Shown: one piece after another, positions 1 through 5,429 of the stretch | How positions within the stretch are numbered: position 1 is the first letter of the stretch | Layout of the letters: each line of letters begins with the position of its first letter | Source: Lysobacterales bacterium | Lineage (GTDB): Bacteria > Pseudomonadota > Gammaproteobacteria > Xanthomonadales > Rhodanobacteraceae | Length of the DNA: 5,429 nt | NCBI GenBank assembly: GCA_013298265.1 | Contig: JAAFHE010000303.1 | Span: forward strand, 1-5,429 | Reading direction: 5' to 3' | Program-made: the position numbers and the translations under genes | Notes under the pieces: generated by a model | Seen by the model: only the letters and a program-made list of their open reading frames with translations | Told to the model about the DNA's origin: nothing | Database searches by the model: none

Positions 1-923
1 AGCGGATCCACCGCGAGGTTGGGTACGCCGATCGGAATCGTCGCGCCGGCCGGGAATGAGAAGCCCACACCCGACATCTGGTTGTCCCAGATGCAGACCT
101 TGGAGGTGACCTGGCTCAGGCAGATGACGCCGTCGAGCGCTACGGTCGTCATCGCGTTGTTGCTGTAGCGCGGCAGCGCGTAGCACATGCCTGCGGGTGA
201 TGTGCTCTTGTAGGTGCGCAGTTCCGCCGGCGTGCCGACGATGAATTGCAGGGCCTGCGAAATGAAGCCTTGCACTTTCCAGCCGGTCAGCCCAGCCGGG
301 TCCATCACGCCGATCGATGGCGGGATGGGCACGCTGTTGGCGATGCATTCGTTGATGTAGGCCAGGCCTGAATTGACCGTCGCGGTCTTCAGCGATGGCA
401 CGGGCTGTCTGATCCTGATTGCCGCCAGCTTCTTCGCAAGTGCCGGGCCCGGATCGAACGCGTCGCCGCGCTGGCGGTGGGCGCCGTAGGACTTGTCCGG
501 CAGCGTGAAGGTCAGTGCGAAGTCCAGTGCGCGCAACTTTCCGAGCATGCGGTCGTCGTTTTCGTGCGCTGGGGACTGGGCGAACAGCCACTCGATGGCG
601 CGCTGCTCGAAGACGAGACGGGTCTGGCCCTTTTCGGGCACGCCATCAAAAAGCTCGCGCTCGAACTGCGCGAACTCGAACGCCTTGCGTTCATCGAGCC
701 CCGCGCTGAGCTCCGCGCGGTACCAGGCTTGCGCCTGCGCCACGAATTCCAGGCTCAGCGGAAGCTGCTTGCCGGAAGAATCGAAAAATTCGCCGTGACC
801 GATATAGGCGATGGGCTGTTCGGGCGCGGCGCTGGCCTGGACCGACCACAGGCTGGCGCAGGCGGCGATGAAGCCGGAAACGACGGACACACAAAACCAC
901 TGCAATTGCGATCTGTCCTGCAT
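1..923 (-). CDS. Exported protein of unknown function, C-terminus cut by the window edge
   Basis: The frame is open from an ATG at 923 to the left edge, giving 307 complete codons and no stop, so the C-terminus lies outside. I do not recognise the family. A GGGAGAG ribosome binding site five bases upstream supports this start. Residues 1-33 form an export signal: Arg4, a hydrophobic stretch at about 9-28, and an AxA site (A30-S31-A32). The segment F18-I19-A20-A21-C22 also fits the lipoprotein lipobox pattern, so the product may be a lipoprotein rather than free periplasmic or secreted. Residues 55-135 are rich in charged and aromatic residues and probably helical. Residues 185-307 look like a compact domain with C193, C247, C268 and C277, the last in the stretch SKVCIWDNQ. 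The next gene upstream on this strand ends 253 bases away, so this gene probably has its own promoter. Coding status is secure; function is unknown. Confidence 0.85.
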   Translation of the reverse strand, partial: MQDRSQLQWFCVSVVSGFIAACASLWSVQASAAPEQPIAYIGHGEFFDSSGKQLPLSLEFVAQAQAWYRAELSAGLDERKAFEFAQFERELFDGVPEKGQTRLVFEQRAIEWLFAQSPAHENDDRMLGKLRALDFALTFTLPDKSYGAHRQRGDAFDPGPALAKKLAAIRIRQPVPSLKTATVNSGLAYINECIANSVPIPPSIGVMDPAGLTGWKVQGFISQALQFIVGTPAELRTYKSTSPAGMCYALPRYSNNAMTTVALDGVICLSQVTSKVCIWDNQMSGVGFSFPAGATIPIGVPNLAVDP

Positions 924-928
924 GGAGA

Positions 929-935
929 CTCTCCC
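929..935 (-). promoter_or_regulatory. Ribosome binding site of the exported-protein gene
   Basis: On the minus strand GGGAGAG lies five bases before the ATG at 923, a good Shine-Dalgarno match at normal spacing. It fixes the start of the truncated gene. It is the only strong ribosome binding site visible in the window. Confidence 0.6.
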
Positions 936-975
936 GTGGGTGATCGTGCCGGCGGACGATACGCCTTCCCAGGAG

Positions 976-1034
976 AACAATACACATTATTCCAAATAGT
1001 TTTTTTCTACTTGATTCAATATAGAAAATTGATG
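976..1034 (-). promoter_or_regulatory. A/T-rich island, probable promoter region of the exported-protein gene
   Basis: This is the only strongly A/T-rich stretch in an otherwise GC-rich window, and it lies 53-111 bases upstream of the start at 923. On the minus strand it contains several -10-like hexamers: TATATT (1018-1023), AATAAT (986-991) and TATTTG (993-998). The last has a TTGAAT -35-like box (1014-1019) at a short 15-base spacing. A small inverted repeat, TCAAT/ATTGA with a 7-base loop (1016-1032), overlaps these and could be a regulator site. No single promoter stands out. The rest of the 924-1176 spacer holds nothing else I can support. Confidence 0.35.
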
Positions 1035-1176
1035 GCGCTCGGATTCTGCCGTGGGCGTGTCGAGGCGAGCGCTACGCTGTCGGTGCGTCGCAGTCAGGTA
1101 GTGCCCGGCACCAGCGCAAGTGCCTGGAGCTGTTCCGGGTGTCATTGATTCATATGCATAACAGCAGCAGAGCCGC

Positions 1177-2166
1177 TCATGCGCGTGCGGGTTTTGCTGC
1201 CCTCCGCCGGGCCGCGGTCGGCGCGCGCCAGATCATGTAGACATCCGAACGGCTGTAGTTCGAGTCGGGCTTGAGGTTCGGCTGATGCACGAAGCCCATG
1301 CTCTCGTAGAGCTTCAGCGCCGGCGCCAGACGCGTGCTGGATTCGAGGAACAGCGTCGTGCCGGCGCGTTCCTGGAACACCTCGATCGCGCGCGCGAGCA
1401 GGCGGCGGCCGACACCGAGGCCCTGGTGCGTCTCGTCGACGGCCATCTTGGTGAGTTCGAACACGCCGGGGGATTCGACCTTGAGCGCGCAGGTGCCGAT
1501 GACCTCGCCGTCGAGCAGCGCGAACAGCACTTCACCGCCGCCCGCAAGGATTTCGCCTTCGGGATCGGACAGCACGCGGTGGTCGATGGCCTCGAGATAG
1601 AAGTACTTGCGCAGCCAGTCTGCGTTGAGGCGATAGAAGTGCTCGCGCAGCGCAGGATCGAAGCCGACGACACGCACGCGCGCGCTGTCGCCGGCCTGGC
1701 AGCGCGCCGCGATGGCCTCGGCCAGTCCGTCGCCGAGCACGCGCTCAAAGCGCGTCAGTGTCTGCAGCACATCGACGTCGGCGGCGGCGCAGCGCTGTTC
1801 GAGTTCCTGCACGATCGCCTTCCAGGCCGGACGCACCTGGCGCAGCGCGTCGCCGGCCTGGGTTGTCAGGCCGAGACGGCGCCGGCGCCGGTCCGCCGGA
1901 TCGTCGACGACGGCGAGCCAGCCGCTGGCAACCAGCTTGTCGGCGAGTTGGCTGACGGCAGAGTGGGTCTGGCCGATCTGTGCCGCAATGTCGCCGACGG
2001 ACTGCGGCCCCTGGTCGTGCAGCAGGCGCAGCAGCGGAAACCAGCGTCCCTGCAGCGGCAGGCCGCGCAGGCTATAGACCTCGTCGGCCAGCGCGTAAAG
2101 CTGGTCGCTGATCGCGCGCAGGCGGCTGCCCAGGGCCAGCAGACCGAGGTCGGCAAGAAACGGCAT
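1177..2166 (-). CDS. MarR-family transcriptional regulator fused to a GNAT N-acetyltransferase
   Basis: A complete 329-residue protein. The N-terminal part (about 1-150) is a MarR-type winged helix: a helix-turn-helix at about 55-82 with recognition helix HSAVSQLADKLVASG (68-82), then the wing DDPADRRRRRLGLT (88-101), close to the classic DPxDRRxxxLxLT signature. The C-terminal part (about 163-315) is a GNAT fold. Motif A is LTKMAVDETHQGLGVGRRLL, where Q248-G-L-G251-V-G253 is the acetyl-CoA pyrophosphate loop. Motif B runs 274-292 and contains Y287, the usual position of the catalytic tyrosine. The 329-residue length fits known MarR/GNAT fusions, which are annotated as bifunctional regulators/acetyltransferases. 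It should act in the cytoplasm; the acetylated substrate cannot be told from sequence. The Arg/Ala-rich tail (316-329) looks disordered. The ATG at 2166 is the only good start, because a stop lies a few codons upstream; the Shine-Dalgarno is weak. It is divergent from the FG-GAP gene and probably autoregulated. Confidence 0.93.
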   Translation of the reverse strand: MPFLADLGLLALGSRLRAISDQLYALADEVYSLRGLPLQGRWFPLLRLLHDQGPQSVGDIAAQIGQTHSAVSQLADKLVASGWLAVVDDPADRRRRRLGLTTQAGDALRQVRPAWKAIVQELEQRCAAADVDVLQTLTRFERVLGDGLAEAIAARCQAGDSARVRVVGFDPALREHFYRLNADWLRKYFYLEAIDHRVLSDPEGEILAGGGEVLFALLDGEVIGTCALKVESPGVFELTKMAVDETHQGLGVGRRLLARAIEVFQERAGTTLFLESSTRLAPALKLYESMGFVHQPNLKPDSNYSRSDVYMIWRAPTAARRRAAKPARA

Positions 2167-2181
2167 GGGGGAATCCAGATA

Positions 2182-2224
2182 GTTACGTAAGTGCTAACAT
2201 AAATCGTTGCAACGACGCCCGCAA
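2182..2224 (-). promoter_or_regulatory. Putative promoter and operator palindromes of the MarR-GNAT gene
   Basis: On the minus strand TTGCGG (2219-2224) and TATGTT (2196-2201) are separated by exactly 17 bases. They would place a transcription start near 2189 and give a leader of about 23 bases. Two perfect palindromes overlap this promoter: CGTTGCAACG (2205-2214) inside the spacer, and TTACGTAA (2183-2190) at the expected start site. TTACGTAA also lies within a looser GTTA-N9-TAAC arrangement (2182-2198). This placement suits repression by the MarR domain of the adjacent gene, in keeping with the common autorepression of MarR proteins. The palindromes are seen directly; the promoter match is moderate (3/6 and 4/6), and their role as operators is inferred. 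Confidence 0.4.
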
Positions 2225-2320
2225 GACAGTCGTAGCGCGGCCGGCTGTCCTTGCCGTGCCATTTACGCGCGCGCGGCTGCGCCGGATCATGCGGTCTCGC
2301 CTCGCCGTTGCAGGTCCGCC

Positions 2321-3943
2321 ATGTCGCATGCCGCTGTTTCCTACTCCCGCACAACCGGCTGTTTCGCTGCGGCCGCGTTGCTGGTGCTCCTGGCGTCGGT
2401 CCCACGGCCGGCGGCCGCCGTCGTGCCGGCGCCGCTGCCGAAATGGAGCTATGCCGGCTGCAGTGCCGGCAACTGCCAGACCGGCTGGTACGCCTCGCCC
2501 GCGGTCGGCGATATCGACGGCGACGGCCAGGCCGAAGTGGTCTGGGGCGGGCAGAACCTCGGCGCCTACAACGGTGCGACGGGCGCGAGCGAATGGCAGG
2601 TCACCGCCGCCAGCCGCATCTGGCCGGCGATCGCGCTGGCCGATCTCGACGGCGACGGCGCGCTGGAGATCGTGGTGGGCCGCAACGGCAATCTGTTGAC
2701 CGTCTATGCCGGCAACGGCACGGTCCGGACCGGCTGGCCGAAGAACCCGTTCGCGAACGGCGAAGTGCGCACGCTCGCGCTGGAAGACCTCGACAGCAAT
2801 GGTGACCTCGAGATCATCGTCGGCCGCGCGAGCAGCGGCGGCGACCGCCAGGTCAGCGTCTACGAACACGACGGCAATGTGCGGCCGGGCTGGCCGGCGC
2901 GACGTACCGGGGAACCTGGCACCGGCGCGGGCATGTACAACGAGAACGTCGCGGTCGGCGATCTCGACAGCGACGGCACACCGGAAATCTACGCGCCGAC
3001 CGATACGCACTACATCACGGCACTTGCCCCCAACGGCGACCAGCGTCGTACCAGCACGATCTACGGACTGTCCGGTGGCCAGCCGAAAACCTGGGCCCAG
3101 GTCGGCGTACACGTGGACCAGGCCGCCGATCTCGCCGGCTTCGCCAACTGCGGTGTGCAGCATCGTCCGAATTTTGCCAATGCAGCACCGGCCATCGCTG
3201 ATCTCGACGGCGACGGCACGCTCGAACTCGTGGCGCCCGGCGATGTATACAACTGCGCGCTCGGCGATCCGGCCGGCGATCTGTACTACCTGCCGTGGAT
3301 ACTGCGTCACGACCGCACGCGCTGGACCGGCTCAGGCTTCGACTGGACCATACTGCCGCCGCAGGGCGCGAGCGGCGCGGCACTGACGCAGGACTTCGGC
3401 ATCATCGAAAGTTCGGTCAGCAATGCGGTGCTGGCCGATCTCGACAACGACGGCCGCCAGGAAATTCTGTTCGCGAGCTACGACGGCAAGCTGCACGCGT
3501 GGTGGCTCGACAAGACCGAGAAGCACAGCTGGCCGTATGTGGTGCCCGGCACGGGCTTCCGCTTCGCCGCCGAACCCGTCGTCGCCGATCTCGACAACGA
3601 CGGCTGCGCCGAAGTGATCTTCACGTCCTATCCGGAAAAGCGCGGCAACCTCGTCGGCCGCATGCATGTGCTGAATTGCCGCGGCGAGAGCCTGCACCAG
3701 CTCGATCTGCCGGCGCCGCGCGGCGATGACTGGAACGGCGGTCTTGGCGCACCGACGCTCGCGAACCTCGACGCGGACGCGGATCTCGAACTGGTTGCCG
3801 GCACGTCGCAGAGCGGTGTCGTTGCCTGGGATCTGCCGGGCAGCGCGAACGCGCGCGTGCTCTGGTCGACCGGCCGCGGCAGTCAGCAGCGCAGCGGGCG
3901 CGTGCTGCGAGCGGACCGGATCTTCCGCAACGGGTTTCAATGA
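2321..3943 (+). CDS. Secreted FG-GAP/VCBS-repeat protein, probable beta-propeller
   Basis: A complete 540-residue protein. The ATG at 2321 is chosen because a signal peptide follows at once (SYSR, hydrophobic 14-26, AAA cleavage site at about 31-33). A TTG in the same frame at 2207 would put 38 unlike residues before it. The mature part holds eight repeats with acidic loops of the form D-x-[DN]-x-D-G-x-x-E, starting at residues 64, 108, 156, 214, 294, 373, 423 and 482. Each is preceded by a small hydrophobic strand (such as AIALADLD) and followed by a strand (such as EIVVG). This is the FG-GAP/VCBS calcium-loop pattern of integrin-alpha-like beta-propellers, so the protein probably binds calcium outside the cytoplasm, perhaps in adhesion or carbohydrate binding. 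No catalytic domain is seen. Six cysteines (47, 52, 277, 312, 429, 453) could form disulfides. It ends in RIFRNGFQ, a possible sorting tag. It is divergent from the MarR-GNAT gene; the ribosome binding site is weak. Confidence 0.92.
   Translation: MSHAAVSYSRTTGCFAAAALLVLLASVPRPAAAVVPAPLPKWSYAGCSAGNCQTGWYASPAVGDIDGDGQAEVVWGGQNLGAYNGATGASEWQVTAASRIWPAIALADLDGDGALEIVVGRNGNLLTVYAGNGTVRTGWPKNPFANGEVRTLALEDLDSNGDLEIIVGRASSGGDRQVSVYEHDGNVRPGWPARRTGEPGTGAGMYNENVAVGDLDSDGTPEIYAPTDTHYITALAPNGDQRRTSTIYGLSGGQPKTWAQVGVHVDQAADLAGFANCGVQHRPNFANAAPAIADLDGDGTLELVAPGDVYNCALGDPAGDLYYLPWILRHDRTRWTGSGFDWTILPPQGASGAALTQDFGIIESSVSNAVLADLDNDGRQEILFASYDGKLHAWWLDKTEKHSWPYVVPGTGFRFAAEPVVADLDNDGCAEVIFTSYPEKRGNLVGRMHVLNCRGESLHQLDLPAPRGDDWNGGLGAPTLANLDADADLELVAGTSQSGVVAWDLPGSANARVLWSTGRGSQQRSGRVLRADRIFRNGFQ
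2498..3805 (+). repeat. Eight FG-GAP-like calcium-loop repeats within the secreted protein
   Basis: Eight in-frame repeats are spaced 44-80 residues apart. The DNA under the loops is also repeated. GATCTCGACGGCGACGGC occurs identically at 2642-2659 and 3200-3217, with a one-base variant at 2960-2977. The related loop GATCTCGACAACGACGGC occurs at 3437-3454 and 3587-3604, and the identity there extends three bases further left, exactly 150 bases apart. The eighth loop (residues 482-490, NLDADADLE) lacks the usual glycine and is the most diverged. Confidence 0.85.
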
Positions 3944-4029
3944 GTGCGCGGGTTTCGGACCACTACGCTCAAGCCTGATCACGCAACCCATGAACAAGGC
4001 TGCGATCTACGACAGGCCGCAATGGTCCC

Positions 4030-5429
4030 TCAGTTGGGTTCTCCGCAGGCCGGAGGCAGAGGCGACAGCGCCATCACGCAGGTGTTGCCGGTGCGGAACG
4101 ACAGGAAGCCGGGGTTGCCGACGCCGCCGTTTGCACCGGCCACGCGGAAGGTGCACGACGCGCTAGGCTGAATGCCGTTCGCGGTGGTGATCACGAGTTC
4201 CGGTGCGGTCACCGTGAAGGTCTGCTGTCCGCTCGCGTTCGTCGTCGCGGAGATCTCCGCTGCACTGACCGGCGCCATGTTCTGCGCCGTGCAGGTCGGC
4301 ACGACATCGAACCCCGGATAGGCCGGACTCAGGGTCGCCGTGACTACAGTCGCGCCTGTCTGCGTGATCTGCGCCGGGTTCAGCGCGACCGACGGAGTGA
4401 TCTGGCGGCCCTGCGCGGTGTATTCGTAGGTGGCACTGAGCTGGCGCAGCTTGAACAGGCAGCGCACCTGCGGCGAGTTCGTCGGCGGCAGCGTCACGAG
4501 GTTTTGCGACAGCACGCGGAACTGCACCTCGCCGCTCGCGTTGGCGATCTTGCTGCCGCTCTGCGCCGAACCCGCAGCAGAACCATCCAGACTGACTGTC
4601 GCCGGAGCCTGCGCCGTGCAGTTTGCGTCGATGGTCACGCCACCCTCGGCCGGCGAGCGTGTGCCGACGACCACGACGCGATCGACCTCGGTGGAGCCGG
4701 AGTTCGGCACAGTTACGCTGGACGGACTCACGTTGAGCGTCGGCGCGATGCGCTGGCCCTGTACTTCCACGACGGCGGTGTTCGCACTGCCGACGTGCGC
4801 GCGGAACGTGCAGCGTCCCGACGGCGCCGCACCACTCGCCGCGATCAGGCGCAGACCGCTCGTCGTGATCGTGAAGCTGGCCTTGCCGTCCTGGTTCGTG
4901 ATCGCTGACGAAGGACTCACGCCTATCGTCGGCGGCACCGCCGCGCCCGTATCCGTGACGCAGCTCGCCGTGATCGTCTGCCCGGCCAGCACCGTCCCCC
5001 AGTTCAGCGTCACTTCGCGCACCGAACTGCCGTCGGTCGTAACCGCCGTGGCCGGCGACGCGGTCAGGCCGGGATCGACGATGAAGCGGTAACGCCGCGC
5101 CCCGGTCCAGTTGCAGAATTCGTTGACCGGCCCCGTGCACGCGGCGAAGTCGATGTACTGCGCCGACGTCGGCGTCGGACCCGTCACCGGCAGTCCCGCC
5201 GTGGTCAGCGTCAGCGTCAGACTCTGCCCCGCCAGCGGAATCGTCTTGCCGTTGCGTGCCGAACCCTGGCCGGCTTCCACATTGGAAATAATCCACGTAT
5301 ATCCATTTCCGACGACAGCGAAGCGGTAATACGACGCGGTGCTCCCGGCCCACTGCAGCGGCAGCGAAATCGACGTCGTGCCGTTGCCGTTGACCGGGAA
5401 ATCCGTCACCGCCGGAGACCGCTCTTGCG
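4030..5429 (-). CDS. Tandem Ig-like-domain protein, N-terminus cut by the window edge
   Basis: The frame is open from the right edge to a TGA at 4030-4032. The in-frame GTG at 5409 is unlikely to be the true start: coding sequence continues through it to the edge (reading QERSPAV), and no signal peptide follows. Numbering from that GTG gives 459 residues. Three beta-rich units of about 100-116 residues are visible at about 112-221, 222-337 and 338-440. Each has a cysteine pair (C150/C200, C264/C317, C373/C419) and a late-strand motif such as NQDGKASFTITTSG, NASGEVQFRVLS or NASGQQTFTVTAP, like bacterial Ig-like (Big_1-type) repeats. A more diverged unit with C91/C99 precedes them, and a tail with C444/C455 ends the protein. 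All ten cysteines can be paired, which points to an exported, disulfide-bonded protein, perhaps an adhesin or surface stalk. It converges on the FG-GAP gene with an 86-base gap. The exact family is uncertain. Confidence 0.85.
   Translation of the reverse strand, partial: QERSPAVTDFPVNGNGTTSISLPLQWAGSTASYYRFAVVGNGYTWIISNVEAGQGSARNGKTIPLAGQSLTLTLTTAGLPVTGPTPTSAQYIDFAACTGPVNEFCNWTGARRYRFIVDPGLTASPATAVTTDGSSVREVTLNWGTVLAGQTITASCVTDTGAAVPPTIGVSPSSAITNQDGKASFTITTSGLRLIAASGAAPSGRCTFRAHVGSANTAVVEVQGQRIAPTLNVSPSSVTVPNSGSTEVDRVVVVGTRSPAEGGVTIDANCTAQAPATVSLDGSAAGSAQSGSKIANASGEVQFRVLSQNLVTLPPTNSPQVRCLFKLRQLSATYEYTAQGRQITPSVALNPAQITQTGATVVTATLSPAYPGFDVVPTCTAQNMAPVSAAEISATTNASGQQTFTVTAPELVITTANGIQPSASCTFRVAGANGGVGNPGFLSFRTGNTCVMALSPLPPACGEPN
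4090..5076 (-). repeat. Three tandem Ig-like repeat units within the truncated protein
   Basis: The units lie at 4747-5076, 4399-4746 and 4090-4398, in protein order. Shared landmarks are an opening such as APTLNVSPSSVTV or TPSVALNPAQITQ, a first cysteine in ASC, NCTAQ or TCTAQ, a [DN]xxGxxxF turn-strand, and a second cysteine followed by TF, LF or TF. Units 2 and 3 are the most alike. The DNA itself is well diverged, so these are old duplications. Confidence 0.65.

Noticed and set aside
1104..1127. Hairpin GGCAC/GTGCC with an 8-base loop (8 paired positions with one mismatch) downstream of the MarR-GNAT gene
   Set aside because: No T-tract follows it on the minus strand, and it lies about 50 bases past the stop. 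It is too weak to call a terminator.
477..1148. Plus-strand open frame (223 codons) across the exported-protein gene and its upstream spacer
   Set aside because: It overlaps a better-supported minus-strand gene that has a ribosome binding site and signal sequence, and it runs through the A/T-rich promoter region with unlike composition.
1011..1155. Repeated TTGATTCA at 1011-1018 and 1145-1152
   Set aside because: Only eight bases match, with no symmetry or regular spacing. It is compatible with chance.
1285..2190. Plus-strand open frame (301 codons) opposite the MarR-GNAT gene
   Set aside because: It is a GC-rich shadow frame with no recognisable domain. The opposite strand encodes two intact, well-known domains.
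2207..2320. TTG at 2207 as the start of the FG-GAP protein
   Set aside because: It would add 38 Arg/Ala-rich residues before an obvious signal peptide, and it overlaps the palindrome and promoter region. The ATG at 2321 fits better.
2183..3310. Long minus-strand open frame (375 codons) opposite the FG-GAP gene
   Set aside because: It is the antisense of the repeated GATCTCGAC-type loops, which explains its periodic VAVEI pattern. It has no signal or domain, and the plus-strand reading is clearly the real protein.
3944..4029. Possible shared terminator between the convergent FG-GAP and Ig-like genes
   Set aside because: Only short distant arms are seen (GGACCA/TGGTCC with a 60-base loop, AGCCT/AGGCT with a 20-base loop) and there is no T-tract. 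No intrinsic terminator can be supported.
4030..5409. GTG at 5409 as the true start of the Ig-like protein
   Set aside because: The frame remains open upstream to the window edge, and no signal peptide follows the GTG, although the paired cysteines suggest export.

Overview
The window is GC-rich bacterial DNA, and its codon use (G or C at most third positions) is the same in all genes. I infer a high-GC gammaproteobacterium, possibly of the Xanthomonadales/Rhodanobacteraceae. The main hint is the C-terminal octapeptide RIFRNGFQ on the FG-GAP protein. It resembles the 'IFxxGFE'-type ends I recall from exported proteins of that group, but I could not check this here.

Layout, left to right: (1) a minus-strand gene cut by the left edge (1-923), encoding an exported protein of unrecognised function, with a clear signal sequence and ribosome binding site. 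(2) A 253-bp spacer (924-1176) with an A/T-rich island that probably holds that gene's promoter. (3) A complete minus-strand gene (1177-2166) for a MarR-type winged-helix regulator fused to a GNAT acetyltransferase. (4) A 154-bp divergent intergenic region (2167-2320) with two perfect palindromes overlapping a plausible promoter of the regulator gene. (5) A complete plus-strand gene (2321-3943) for a secreted protein with eight FG-GAP/VCBS-like calcium-loop repeats. (6) An 86-bp convergent spacer (3944-4029) with no convincing terminator. (7) A minus-strand gene cut by the right edge (4030-5429), encoding the C-terminal part of a protein with tandem Ig-like repeats, each with one cysteine pair.

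Three of the four genes are, or look, extracytoplasmic, and all three products are cysteine-bearing. The fourth is a cytoplasmic regulator/acetyltransferase. Their orientations (-, -, +, -) and spacing do not make an obvious operon. The only plausible functional coupling is that the MarR-GNAT protein controls its own promoter and perhaps the divergent FG-GAP gene. I see no RNA genes, insertion sequences, CRISPR arrays or attachment sites. I also see no convincing new multi-gene system; the points worth following are the unrecognised exported protein, the C-terminal tag, the palindromes and the Ig-like array.
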